A DNA stretch of 64,000 nt, from NCBI RefSeq assembly GCF_013363995.1, contig NZ_JABWGO010000009.1:124001-188000 (forward strand), given 5' to 3'. The notes below the pieces were generated by a model. That model had not been told where the DNA came from, did not search any database, and saw only the letters and a list, made by a program, of their open reading frames with translations. Made by a program: the position numbers and the translations under genes. Positions 6,362 to 14,901 of the stretch are shown here, piece by piece (the stretch's first letter is position 1; each line of letters begins with the position of its first letter). The stretch comes from Nonomuraea rhodomycinica (GTDB lineage Bacteria; Actinomycetota; Actinomycetes; Streptosporangiales; Streptosporangiaceae).

Positions 6362-8995
6362 TCAGCCGACCGGGAGGCAGTCGGGGCCCCCGTACGCCAG
6401 CCGGCGGAAGAACGTCACGACGCCGGTCAGTCCCTGCGCCCACGAGAGCGAGCGGGCGGGAGGGTCGCCGGGCGCGAAGAAGGTGGGGTGGAGGGGCGAG
6501 CCGGCGCTCCGGAGCAGGAGATGAGTGGCCAGGTCGTACGCCGCCGCCCGATGACGCTCCGACTGTTCCAGCTCGGCCAGGGTCAGCAGGTAGTTGCCGA
6601 CGCCGGCCACGCCGCAGCACTGGCCGAGCGCGCTCAGGCGCGACATGCGGGCGACGCACACGTCGGCTCCCCGACGGGCGAGGTCGGCCAGGGCCGGGTC
6701 GCCCAGCACCTTGCTCGCGTGCAGCAGCGTCGGCCCGACCCCGGCGAGGCCGCGGCACCAGGACATGGTCATCGGTTCGGCGGCCGGGTCCTCCGCCTCG
6801 CGTACCAGGACCCGGGCGCGTTCGGACAGGAGGCGCACGCGGTCCGCGGCGGCTTCGAGCACCCACGACTCGCCGGTCTCCTCGGCCAGGCCGAGCAGCA
6901 ACGCGGTGGTGCCGGCCAGGCCGTGCGCGCGTCCGGCCGTCACGTCGGCCTCGCCCGGCCTGGAGGCGCGGGGCAGCGGTCGTTCCGCCACGACGGCCCG
7001 CGCGCAGCGCCGCGCCGCCTCCAGGTCGGCCGGGTCGCCGGTGAGGCGGTGGAAGTACAGGTGCCCGAGGCCGGCGCCCGCGTCCCCGTCGGTCAGGTCG
7101 GCGGCCTCCGGGCGCCACTCCGGCGGCGGCAGGCTCCTGCCCGGCCGGCCCCCCGCCGGGCTGATGCCGCGGTCACCCGCCTCCTGGAGGAAGACGTCCG
7201 TCCCGGTCACGCCGGTGAACAGGCCGGGCTGCGGCGTCAACGGCGCCGTGACGCGTACGGTGAAGTCCACCAGCTCGCGCAGCTTCCGCTCCGCGGCCGG
7301 CCGGTGCCGGTGGTGCAGCAGCTCCAGGCCGATGCCCGCGCTGCCGCTGTAGACGCTCGCGTCGTTGGCGGCCTTCGTGCCGGCCGGAGCCTCCAGGACG
7401 CCGTCCACCAGATCGAGCAGATCGCCCACGAGGTTGTCCAGCACCTCGGCGGCCACGTCAGCGGTGACCACGGGCGCGGCGACCACCGGCCCGGCGACCA
7501 CGGGCGCGGTGACCACAGGCGCGGTGACCACAGGCGCGGTGACCACAGGCGCGGTGGCGACAGGCGCGGTGGCGACAGGCGTCGGCGGGGAGACCGTCCG
7601 GCGGTCGTCCCCTGACGCGAGCCGCAGCACCGCGGCGCGCGCACGTTCCTCGTCGCCGAGCAGGTCCACCACGGCGGACATCGTCCCCGACGGCGTCGGG
7701 CCGTGGTACCGCGAGACCGTCTGCAGCGCCCGCGTCCTCGGCAGCTCGGGGTCGTCGCCCAGGGTCACCGGGTGGAGCCCTGTCGCCGCGTACACCAGGG
7801 TCATGCCGAGCGCGTGGAGGTCGTCGGCGGCTCGCGGCGGCTCGCCGCGCACCTGCCGCGCGGGGGCGTAGCCCGGTGTCAGCCCGGACAGATGCAGCCC
7901 GTCGTAGGAGGCGAGTCCGAAGTCGATGAGGCTGGCGCCGTCACCGATCACGACGTTGGCGGCGGACAGGTCCCGCATCATGACGCCGCGTTCGTGCACC
8001 GCGGTGAGAATCCGGGCCAGCTCGCCCGCCAGCCGGTCGAGGCTCCGCGCGCCCGCGCCGGGTCCTGTCCGGTACGGACCGTTCCGCCGCACGTCCTCGG
8101 CCAGGGTCGCCGGGCCGCGGTCGGTGGTGACCAGGAACTCGTCGTCGCCGTACCGGAAGTGGTCGAGGAAGCGCGGCACACCGGCGACTCCGTCGAGGGC
8201 CTCCAGGACGCGGCGCTCGTTGCGCAGCCGCAGCCGGCCGTCGTTGCCGTCGCCGTGTTCGGCGACGAAGGCGCGCGCCTGCTTGACGACCACCCGCCCG
8301 CCGGTCCGCTCGTCGATCGCGCGGTAGACGTTGCCCTGGGCGGCCTCCCGGATCCCGACGACGACGCGGTAGCGACCGCTCAGCAGCAGGTCGTCGCCGG
8401 AGCGGCCGGGTTCGGGCCGAGCGCCGGTGAACGGGTCCTCGACCCACGACGGTTGCCGGTAGCTGAGCCCGGCGGCCTCGTCGAACTCCTCGCCGGCGGG
8501 CCCGCGCAGCTGTGTGATGGACTGTCCGCGCACGTCGGTGCTCCGCCGGGTGACGAACCCTCCGTACCGGTAGTACACCGGAGCGTCCGCGGACACTCTC
8601 CGGTCGCTGAGCACGCGCGGCCCTTGGTGGCCGGTCAATGTCCGGGCGAGCAGCAGCCCGACGTCACGGACGCGATGCTGGTCGGGATAGACGGTGAACG
8701 CCTTGCCGACGCTCTCCGGGACCGTCCGGCCGTCGTTCAACTCGTGGAGCACCTGCCGCGAACGGGCCAGCTTGAACACACATCCCTCGGCCACCAGCAA
8801 GGGGACGAGTTTCTCCACGAGCGCGGGAAAGTTCGAGGCGCGAGAAGATACGTGTAACTTCCATCCGTGGTCCGGTAAAACGGCCCTATCTGGCCTGACA
8901 ACCAGCCAGACAGAGCCGCCTGTCACCGTGTGGTCAGCGCCGACGCATTGCCTGACGACTTGTTCCACCCAGTCCTGGGAACCCGCCTCGCACAT
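6362..8995 (-). CDS. Class III/IV-type lanthipeptide synthetase LanKC (lyase-kinase-cyclase)
   Basis: 877 aa, the normal size for a three-domain synthetase. Residues 1-200 match the LanKC lyase region (GWKLHVSSRASNFPALVEKL, then KAFTVYPD). Residues 210-470 are a Ser/Thr kinase-like domain with the catalytic loop MRDLSAANVVI and the metal loop LIDFGLA. Residues 530-877 are a LanC-like cyclase. The cyclase keeps WCRG (Cys747) and a CCG motif (Cys793-Cys794). This predicts a zinc site with three Cys, unlike class III enzymes, which lack the ligands. The enzyme would phosphorylate and eliminate Ser/Thr and then form thioether rings. The kinase-cyclase linker holds eight 15-bp repeats encoding APVVT-like units. 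No alternative start lies between the precursor stop and this ATG. Confidence 0.9.
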   Translation of the reverse strand: MCEAGSQDWVEQVVRQCVGADHTVTGGSVWLVVRPDRAVLPDHGWKLHVSSRASNFPALVEKLVPLLVAEGCVFKLARSRQVLHELNDGRTVPESVGKAFTVYPDQHRVRDVGLLLARTLTGHQGPRVLSDRRVSADAPVYYRYGGFVTRRSTDVRGQSITQLRGPAGEEFDEAAGLSYRQPSWVEDPFTGARPEPGRSGDDLLLSGRYRVVVGIREAAQGNVYRAIDERTGGRVVVKQARAFVAEHGDGNDGRLRLRNERRVLEALDGVAGVPRFLDHFRYGDDEFLVTTDRGPATLAEDVRRNGPYRTGPGAGARSLDRLAGELARILTAVHERGVMMRDLSAANVVIGDGASLIDFGLASYDGLHLSGLTPGYAPARQVRGEPPRAADDLHALGMTLVYAATGLHPVTLGDDPELPRTRALQTVSRYHGPTPSGTMSAVVDLLGDEERARAAVLRLASGDDRRTVSPPTPVATAPVATAPVVTAPVVTAPVVTAPVVAGPVVAAPVVTADVAAEVLDNLVGDLLDLVDGVLEAPAGTKAANDASVYSGSAGIGLELLHHRHRPAAERKLRELVDFTVRVTAPLTPQPGLFTGVTGTDVFLQEAGDRGISPAGGRPGRSLPPPEWRPEAADLTDGDAGAGLGHLYFHRLTGDPADLEAARRCARAVVAERPLPRASRPGEADVTAGRAHGLAGTTALLLGLAEETGESWVLEAAADRVRLLSERARVLVREAEDPAAEPMTMSWCRGLAGVGPTLLHASKVLGDPALADLARRGADVCVARMSRLSALGQCCGVAGVGNYLLTLAELEQSERHRAAAYDLATHLLLRSAGSPLHPTFFAPGDPPARSLSWAQGLTGVVTFFRRLAYGGPDCLPVG
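7464..7583 (-). repeat. Eight-copy 15-bp tandem repeat in the LanKC linker
   Basis: Eight consecutive 15-bp units of the form GTGACCACAGGCGCG fill 7464-7583. Units four to six are identical and the flanking ones have diverged. On the coding strand they give about eight APVVT/APVAT pentapeptides between kinase and cyclase domains. This is a flexible linker that could change length by slippage. Confidence 0.92.
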
Positions 8996-9055
8996 CTTCC
9001 GCCAGCCCCCGTCTGGGTGAATTCCGGTACGTCCGGGCCACGCCGACCCCGGTGA

Positions 9056-9199
9056 TCAGCAGATTTTCGAGACGCCAGGTCGCGTCACCGGGCAGCGGTC
9101 CTGGTCGACCTGGCTCTCCCACCGCTGCTCGAACTCGACGACCGGCTCCATCACGTCGGTCCCGGCCACTCGGGGTTCCATCCTCAGAAGTGCCGACAT
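9056..9199 (-). CDS. Candidate lanthipeptide precursor peptide (LanA)
   Basis: 47 aa, too short for standard ORF calling. The ATG at 9199 follows AGAAGGGA with a 7-nt gap, a strong ribosome site. It also sits 38 nt below a good promoter (9244-9271). The leader is acidic and ends in a Glu/Gln-rich stretch (EFEQRWESQVDQD). The C-terminus is CPVTRPGVSKIC, with one Thr, one Ser and two Cys, as expected for a two-ring lanthionine core. Ser-x-x-Cys at the end fits one ring and Thr with the first Cys the other. The gene is in the same frame as the synthetase and ends 60 bp before it. The leader lacks the LLxLP-like helix motif of many class III/IV peptides. The assignment rests on position and composition, so it is likely but not proven. 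Confidence 0.72.
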   Translation of the reverse strand: MSALLRMEPRVAGTDVMEPVVEFEQRWESQVDQDRCPVTRPGVSKIC

Positions 9200-9243
9200 T
9201 GCGTGTCCCTTCTGCCCATTACAGCCTGTCCGATATCAGCGCA

Positions 9244-9271
9244 ATGCTAACAGTCGGGGATTCCGTGTCAA
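9244..9271 (-). promoter_or_regulatory. Sigma-70-type promoter for the lanthipeptide operon
   Basis: Reading the minus strand, a consensus -35 TTGACA (9271-9266) is followed after 16 bp by a -10 TAGCAT (9249-9244). The predicted transcript starts near 9237 and has a 5' leader of about 38 nt ahead of the precursor ATG. It is one of the best vegetative promoters visible in the window. Confidence 0.75.
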
Positions 9272-9416
9272 GATCTCTTGCAATGCGTTCGGCCTGACAC
9301 CGACCGATGACCAAGCGTGCGGACGGAACGTTCCAGACGCCCTGGAAATGGCGTTTCTCATATGCACGAATTCGATTTCCGCAACGGCGTGAAATTCTGT
9401 TCACCTGTTTCGGCTG

Positions 9417-10301
9417 CTAGCCGGGCGGGCTCGAATCCGACGCCGGTTCCAGGCCGAGGCGGGCGGCCAGGCCCGCGGCGGCGGCCGACAGCTCGGGCGG
9501 CATGGGGCGGCGGGTCACCATGAACAGGGTGAGCCTGCCCGGGATCGTCATCGCCGCGATCTCCTCCCCCGGCCCGGCGTAGGAGACGGCCGGCCCGCTC
9601 GGCAGGACGATCGGGCAGCCGAGCAGGCGGCCCATCCGCACGGCCGTCTCCGCCGTGGCCGCCCGCCGCGGCCGTCCGCCCAGCTCGGAGAGCCGCCGGT
9701 GCAGCGCGGCGGTGGAGGCGTCGTAGGTGTACGCGACCACGTCGAGCCCCGCGAACGGCTTGCGCCCGGAGCCGAGGCGCGCCCCCGCCGGGACGAGGAC
9801 GACCAGCCGGTCGCGGGCCACGGGCAGCGCCGTCACCGTGGCCGGCAACCGCATCTGATCGGCGATCGCGACGAAGGCCACGTCCATCGAGCCCTCGCCG
9901 ACCCATTCGACCAGCCGATCGCCGTGGTCGGCGACCTGGTGCACCGTCACCTCGCCCAGCAGGTCCTCCAACGCCGGGAACACCCACGGGGCGAGGCTGC
10001 CGAACGTGCCCGCCCTGAGGCTGCCCGCGCGGGCCGCCGCCCGGGTGCGATCGAAGATCGCCTCCAGGTGCTCCAGCACGTGTGCCGCCTCAGCGGCGAG
10101 CGCCCGGCCGGCCGGCGTCGGCCGCGCTCCGGTCGTGTCCCGGTCGAAGAGCCGCTCGCCGATCCGCCGCTCCAGCGCGGCCAGCCGATTGCTCGCGGCG
10201 GGCTGGCTGATGAGCAGTTCCCGCCCGGCCGCGCCGAGCGAGCCGTGCCGGACGAGCGCTTCGACTAGCCGCAGATCCTCCACCGACGGCAATGACCTCA
10301 T
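9417..10301 (-). CDS. LysR family transcriptional regulator
   Basis: 294 aa. The N-terminal winged helix-turn-helix (about 5-65) reads LRLVEALVRHGSLGAAGRELLISQPAASNRLAALERRIG. The periplasmic-binding-like effector domain runs from about 90 to 290. It is divergent from an MFS transporter gene. A 21-bp symmetric T-N11-A box at 10297-10317 overlaps its own start codon, the usual arrangement for LysR autorepression and inducible activation of the divergent gene. The transporter and the DUF6348 gene are the probable targets. The effector is unknown. Confidence 0.93.
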   Translation of the reverse strand: MRSLPSVEDLRLVEALVRHGSLGAAGRELLISQPAASNRLAALERRIGERLFDRDTTGARPTPAGRALAAEAAHVLEHLEAIFDRTRAAARAGSLRAGTFGSLAPWVFPALEDLLGEVTVHQVADHGDRLVEWVGEGSMDVAFVAIADQMRLPATVTALPVARDRLVVLVPAGARLGSGRKPFAGLDVVAYTYDASTAALHRRLSELGGRPRRAATAETAVRMGRLLGCPIVLPSGPAVSYAGPGEEIAAMTIPGRLTLFMVTRRPMPPELSAAAAGLAARLGLEPASDSSPPG

Positions 10302-10317
10302 AAGCCAACGTTATGAG
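10297..10317. promoter_or_regulatory. LysR-type operator (T-N11-A box)
   Basis: CTCATAA (10297-10303), a 7-nt spacer, then TTATGAG (10311-10317) form a perfect 7-bp inverted repeat containing T-N11-A. It covers the start codon of the LysR gene and lies 57 bp upstream of the MFS start. Confidence 0.8.
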
Positions 10318-10373
10318 CTCACGGCACGATCCACGACCTACCCCGAAATTTCGCCAGATTTCAGGATTGCTCC

Positions 10374-11657
10374 GTGACTTCTCGCCGCGACATCGCCGCC
10401 ATGCTCCTGACCACGTTCCTCACCTGGATGGGACAGCGCACCACCGCCGTGGCGCTCCCCCTCGTCGCGCTCGCCGAGACCGGGTCCCCCTGGACCACCG
10501 GGCTCGTCGGCGGCGCCGTCGGGCTGCCCATGCTGACCTCGGCGTGGTGGGCGCGCGGACTGCGGCAACGGCTGACGACCGGCCGCGCCCTCGCCGGCGT
10601 GCTCGCCGTCCAGGTGGCCGGACTGCTCGTCGTCCCGGTCGGCGCCGCCCTCGGCACCGTCGGCTCGATCCACCTGGCCGCCACCGGCCTGATCACCGGC
10701 TGCGCGACCGCCGTGGGGGCGCCCGCCCAGCGGGCGCTGCTCGCCGACCTCTGCGACCGGCTGGGCGCGGGCGTCGCCGCCCGGATGCTCGCCTGGCAGG
10801 ACTTCGCCCACCGGAGCACGATGATCCTGGCCCCGCCCCTGGCCGGCTGGGCGATCACCGCCACCGGCCCCTTCCACCTGCTCTGGGCGGAGGCGGCGGG
10901 CGTCGGCCTGGGCGCGGCCGTGCTGCTGACGGTGCGCGGCGCCGCGACGGCCACCACCGGCGGCGACGACGCGTCCGCCTCCCCCGGCGGTGACGACGCG
11001 TCCGCCACCCCCGGCGGTGACGACGCGTCGGCTTCCCCCGGCGGCGACGCGCCGGCGCTCAGGCACGTCCTGGCCCGTCACCCCGAGATACGCCGCGCCG
11101 TGACGATGTCGGGCGTCGGCGGGCTCGTCTGGTTCGCCTTCACCCTCGGGCTGGCGATCCTCGGCGCCGAGACCGGCCGTCCCGGGCTGCTCATCTCGGC
11201 CGGCATGACCGGTTACGGCGCGGGCTCCCTCGTCGGCGCGCTCCTGGCGCCGGCGGTCGTGCCCCGGCTGCCGGCGCTGGGCACCATGGCCACCGGATGG
11301 GTCATCCTCGGGGCGTCCTTCATCGCCCTGCCCGCGGTCACCTCGTCGCTGCCGCTGATCGCCTGCCTGGCCGCGGCCGGCGGCTTCGCCATGCCGCTCG
11401 GCATCGGCTCGATGAACCGGCTGATCACCGTGCGCACCGACGGCGCGGAACGGCGGGCCGCCTTCGCCGCCGAGAGCCTGGTGCACGACGGGGCGGTGTC
11501 ACTCGGCCTGCTCGCCGGAGGGGCGGTCATCGGCCTGGCCGGGGCAGGGCCGACGCTGGTCGTCGCGGGCGCCGCGCAGGTCGCCGTCGCGCTGGTCGCC
11601 GGCCCCTGGCTGATCCCCGTCCCCGCTCGTGAGCCGGTACGGTCTACCCTGCAATGA
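10374..11657 (+). CDS. MFS transporter
   Basis: 427 aa with about 12 hydrophobic segments in two halves, typical of a major facilitator drug or metabolite exporter. The start is a GTG. The central cytoplasmic loop (about residues 193-225) holds three and a half copies of a 9-residue unit GGDDASASP encoded by 27-bp repeats. It makes an acidic, flexible insertion. The stop overlaps the next start as ATGA, so the two genes are co-translated. Divergent LysR suggests induced export of a small molecule, but the substrate cannot be told from sequence. Confidence 0.88.
   Translation: MTSRRDIAAMLLTTFLTWMGQRTTAVALPLVALAETGSPWTTGLVGGAVGLPMLTSAWWARGLRQRLTTGRALAGVLAVQVAGLLVVPVGAALGTVGSIHLAATGLITGCATAVGAPAQRALLADLCDRLGAGVAARMLAWQDFAHRSTMILAPPLAGWAITATGPFHLLWAEAAGVGLGAAVLLTVRGAATATTGGDDASASPGGDDASATPGGDDASASPGGDAPALRHVLARHPEIRRAVTMSGVGGLVWFAFTLGLAILGAETGRPGLLISAGMTGYGAGSLVGALLAPAVVPRLPALGTMATGWVILGASFIALPAVTSSLPLIACLAAAGGFAMPLGIGSMNRLITVRTDGAERRAAFAAESLVHDGAVSLGLLAGGAVIGLAGAGPTLVVAGAAQVAVALVAGPWLIPVPAREPVRSTLQ
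10959..11039 (+). repeat. Three-copy 27-bp tandem repeat in the MFS loop
   Basis: Units at 10959-10985, 10986-11012 and 11013-11039 encode GGDDASA(S/T)P, and a partial fourth unit follows. The repeats sit in the loop between the transporter halves and preserve the frame. Confidence 0.92.
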
Positions 11658-12412
11658 TCATGATGAACGACGGGAGAACGGGCGCGATGGACGAGCGGCT
11701 ACCGGACGAGGTCGTCCTGGGCATGATCGCCCGGCGGTTGTCCGAGGCCATGGACCAGCCCTGGCACGTCACGGGAGACCTGGCCAAGGGCCCCGGCAGC
11801 CTCGCCGTGGTGCTCGGCGAGGACCACACCGGCCACCCCGGTCATGTGGACATCGACTTCGTGCTCAATGTCGACCGGCCCGGGAACACCACGATCAGCG
11901 ACTGCGCCACGGGATACGGCACGACTCCCGAGGAGACCGTGGAGCGCGCGATCGAGATCTGGCTGGGCACCACCGGCAGCGCCCTGCTCGAACTCCTCGC
12001 CCAGGACGGCTCCTTCGCCGGGCACTACGCCGCCGACGACCCCGACGGGTTCCCCGGCTGGCACATGATCCACGGCGGCATCACCGGCTGGGGCATCGGC
12101 GACGACTTCCAGGCCGTCCAGCGCTGGGCCGCGGACAACCCGCTCGCGCCCCATCTGGCCCCGGCGCTGCGGAGCTCGTTCGACCGTGACCACCTGATCG
12201 GCGTCAAGGCGTTCTTCGGCAGCGGCGGGGACTCCGAGACCGCCGAGATCCGGGTCGACGGCATCCACCACGAGGCGGCCTCGGAGGTGCTGGCCGGCCT
12301 GCCCTGGCCCCGGCCGGCCGGCGGCATGTCCTACGCCAGGACGTTCCTGCTCCTCGTGCACAACGAGGGAGGCGACGAGGGACGCGAGAGGGGACGCGAC
12401 GAGACGGCGTGA
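11654..12412 (+). CDS. DUF6348-like protein
   Basis: 252 aa from the ATG that overlaps the transporter stop. A downstream ATG at 11687 with GGGAG before it would give 241 aa and is a fair alternative. Short motifs (HVDIDFVLNVDR, ISDCATGYG, FPGWHMIHGGITGWG) resemble the DUF6348 family of soluble actinobacterial proteins with no known function. The context (LysR, MFS) suggests an accessory of the same response. The Arg/Glu-rich C-terminus is low complexity. Confidence 0.68.
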   Translation: MIMMNDGRTGAMDERLPDEVVLGMIARRLSEAMDQPWHVTGDLAKGPGSLAVVLGEDHTGHPGHVDIDFVLNVDRPGNTTISDCATGYGTTPEETVERAIEIWLGTTGSALLELLAQDGSFAGHYAADDPDGFPGWHMIHGGITGWGIGDDFQAVQRWAADNPLAPHLAPALRSSFDRDHLIGVKAFFGSGGDSETAEIRVDGIHHEAASEVLAGLPWPRPAGGMSYARTFLLLVHNEGGDEGRERGRDETA

Positions 12413-12418
12413 CGGCGG

Positions 12419-13417
12419 TCAGGAGGCGACCGCCGCCGGCACGGGCTCCTTCGCGGGCTGGGTGACGGCCAGCTTGCGGGCCAGGCGCAGCCGGTACGCG
12501 TCCAGCACCACCGCCACCAGGATCACCAGGCCGGTGATGATCTGCCGCTCGAAGTCGGAGACGCCCATGAGCAGCAGCCCGTTGGTGAGCACGCCGAGCA
12601 GGCACGCCCCGAGGAACGTGCCGGCCATCGAGCCGCGCCCGCCCATCAGGCTGGCCCCGCCGATGACCACGGCGGCGATCGCGTTCAGCTCGTAGCCCTG
12701 ACCCAGGATCGGGCTGGCGATGTTGAGCCGGGCCATGTACAGGACGGCCGCGATGCCCACCGTCAGTCCGGCGATCATGAATGCCGCGATCTTGATGCGG
12801 GACGTCTTGTGGCCGGACAGGCGGACCGCTTCCTCGTTGTTGCCGGTGGCGTAGATCAGCCGCCCGAAGACCGTGCGCGACAGCACGAACCAGCCGATGC
12901 CCGCCAGCAGCAGCGCGACCCAGAACACCGCGGGGACGCCGAGCAGCGTGATGGTGCCGAAGTCGTTGAGCGCGGCGGGCAGGTTGTAGATGGTGGCCGC
13001 GTCGGTGTACCGCTCGGCGGCGCCGCGGGCGACGTTGAGCATGGCCAGGGTGACGATGAACGACGGCACCCGCCACTGTTCCGACACGAACCCGTTGATC
13101 CAGCCGACCGCGCCGCCGACCAGCACGCTGACCAGGATCGCGCCGAGCAGTGTCACGGCGGAGTGCGATCCGGCCATCATCGTGCCGGACACGACCGCGC
13201 ACAGCGCCATCGCCGAGCCGACCGACAGGTCGATGCCGCCGACCAGGATCACGAACGTCATGCCCACGGCGAGCACGGTGTTCAGGGTGATCTGGGTCAT
13301 GATGTTGCGCAGGTTCTGCTCGGTCGCGAAGTTCGGTGCCGCGATGACGAAGAAGCCCGCGAGCACTACCAGGGCGACGCCGATGCCGGCCTCGCCGAGC
13401 ACGAGCCTTTTGATCAT
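12419..13417 (-). CDS. rbsC: Ribose ABC transporter permease
   Basis: 332 aa with about eight to ten membrane segments and the BPD_transp_2 signature (GGIDLSVGSAMALCAV; GGASLMGGRGSMAGTFLGACLLG). This is the RbsC type of sugar permease. The start overlaps the rbsA stop as ATGA. It is the last gene of the ribose operon and converges with the DUF6348 gene 6 bp away. Confidence 0.93.
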   Translation of the reverse strand: MIKRLVLGEAGIGVALVVLAGFFVIAAPNFATEQNLRNIMTQITLNTVLAVGMTFVILVGGIDLSVGSAMALCAVVSGTMMAGSHSAVTLLGAILVSVLVGGAVGWINGFVSEQWRVPSFIVTLAMLNVARGAAERYTDAATIYNLPAALNDFGTITLLGVPAVFWVALLLAGIGWFVLSRTVFGRLIYATGNNEEAVRLSGHKTSRIKIAAFMIAGLTVGIAAVLYMARLNIASPILGQGYELNAIAAVVIGGASLMGGRGSMAGTFLGACLLGVLTNGLLLMGVSDFERQIITGLVILVAVVLDAYRLRLARKLAVTQPAKEPVPAAVAS

Positions 13418-14901
13418 TGTGTTTCACCGTTCTTGAGGTAGCCCGAGTAGGCGAGCGTGAGGATGTGCTCGGCGTCGAAGTCCGGCCTGGCGACCTCGCC
13501 GGCGATCTTGCCGCGGGAGAAGACCAGGATGCGGTCGCAGACGCCCATCAGCTCCGGCAGGTCCGAGGAGACGACGATCAGGGCCTTGCCTTCGGCGGCC
13601 AGGCCGAGCAGCAGCTCGTGGATCTCGTACTTGGCGCCCACGTCGATGCCGCGGGTGGGCTCGTCCACGATCAGGATGTCGGAGCCGGCGTTGAGCCACT
13701 TGGCCAGCACGACCTTCTGCTGGTTGCCGCCCGACAGGGTGCGCACGTGCTGGCCGACGCCCGCGGAGCGCAGGTGCAGGCGCCGCCCGAGGTCCTCGGA
13801 CAGGGAGCGTTCCTGGCCGAAGCGCAGCAGGAGCCCGCGCAGCTTGGCGAGCGTGACGTTGGCGCTGATCGGCAGGTCGAGGACGAGGCCCTGCGACTTG
13901 CGGTCCTCGGTGAGCAGGCTGATGCCGTGCCGCACCGCGTCCTTGGGGTGCCGGATGTGCACCTTCTCGCCGTAAAGCTTGATATTTCCGGACACGGCCG
14001 GGTCGGCGCCGAAGATCGCGCGCATCGCCTCCGTACGGCCCGAGCCGACCAGCCCCGCCAGCCCCACGACCTCGCCCCGCCGTACCGAGAAGGAGAGCGG
14101 CCCCTCGAAGCCCGCGACCTTGAGCTCGCGCACCTCGATCGCCACCTCGCCCGGCGCGGTCGGCGGCTTGACGGGATACTCCTGCGCCAGGTCCCGCCCC
14201 ACCATCAGCCGGACCAGGTCCGGCGCGGTCACCCCGGCCATCTCACGGGTCTCGATGCTGCGCCCGTTGCGCAGCACGGTGACCCGGTCGGCCAGCTCCA
14301 GCACCTCCTGAAGGTGGTGCGAGATGTACACGATGGCGACGCCGCGCTCGCGCAGCCCGCGCAGGATGCCGAACAGGCGTCCCGCCTCGCGCGAGGTGAG
14401 CGTGGCGGTCGGCTCGTCCATGATGAGCAGCTTGGAGTCGGTGGAGATCGCCTTGGCGATCTCCACGAGCTGCATCTGCGCGATGCCGAGCCGCTCGACC
14501 GGCGTGTCCGGCGCGACGTCCAGACCGACCTGCTCCAGCAGCCGCGCGGCGTCCGCGCGCAGCCGCTTCCGGTCGACGACGCCCGCCGTGCGCGGCAGCC
14601 CGCGCAGGAACAGGTTCTCCGCCACGGTGAGGTACGGCAGCAGCGCCAGCTCCTGGTGGACCACCGAGATCCCGGCGGCCAGACCGTCGGCCGCGCCGGC
14701 CGGGGTGTACGGCACGCCGTCGAAGGTCATCGTGCCGGCGTCCGGCGCGTGGATCCCGGCCAGAGCCTTGACCAGCGTGGACTTGCCCGCGCCGTTCTCC
14801 CCCACCAGGGCGTGGATCTCGCCCGCGCGGATGTCGAGATCGACCCCGTCGAGCGCCACCACACCGGGGAAGCGCTTGACGAGGCCGGTGACCGTCATCA
14901 T
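13414..14901 (-). CDS. rbsA: Ribose ABC transporter ATP-binding protein (two NBDs)
   Basis: 495 aa, standard for RbsA/MglA-type ATPases. NBD1 has Walker A GENGAGKST (about 35), an LSxxQ-equivalent LGIAQMQ and Walker B LLIMDEPT. NBD2 has the degenerate Walker A GLVGSGRT, the signature LSGGNQQK and LIVDEPTRG. The weaker second P-loop is normal for the family. The start ATG (14901) overlaps the rbsB stop by 4 bp and its own stop overlaps rbsC, so the three transporter genes are translationally coupled. Confidence 0.95.
   Translation of the reverse strand: MMTVTGLVKRFPGVVALDGVDLDIRAGEIHALVGENGAGKSTLVKALAGIHAPDAGTMTFDGVPYTPAGAADGLAAGISVVHQELALLPYLTVAENLFLRGLPRTAGVVDRKRLRADAARLLEQVGLDVAPDTPVERLGIAQMQLVEIAKAISTDSKLLIMDEPTATLTSREAGRLFGILRGLRERGVAIVYISHHLQEVLELADRVTVLRNGRSIETREMAGVTAPDLVRLMVGRDLAQEYPVKPPTAPGEVAIEVRELKVAGFEGPLSFSVRRGEVVGLAGLVGSGRTEAMRAIFGADPAVSGNIKLYGEKVHIRHPKDAVRHGISLLTEDRKSQGLVLDLPISANVTLAKLRGLLLRFGQERSLSEDLGRRLHLRSAGVGQHVRTLSGGNQQKVVLAKWLNAGSDILIVDEPTRGIDVGAKYEIHELLLGLAAEGKALIVVSSDLPELMGVCDRILVFSRGKIAGEVARPDFDAEHILTLAYSGYLKNGETQ

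Noticed and set aside
7464..7583. CRISPR-like repeat array
   Set aside because: Units are 15 bp, contiguous and in frame inside LanKC; there are no unique spacers.
5552..7615. 687-aa plus-strand ORF through the TetR and LanKC region
   Set aside because: It overlaps two well-supported genes in other frames and has Arg-rich shadow composition.
8934..9122. 62-aa minus-strand ORF overlapping the LanKC start as lanthipeptide precursor
   Set aside because: It has no Cys, no ribosome site, runs into the synthetase gene in another frame and overlaps the better-supported 47-aa ORF.
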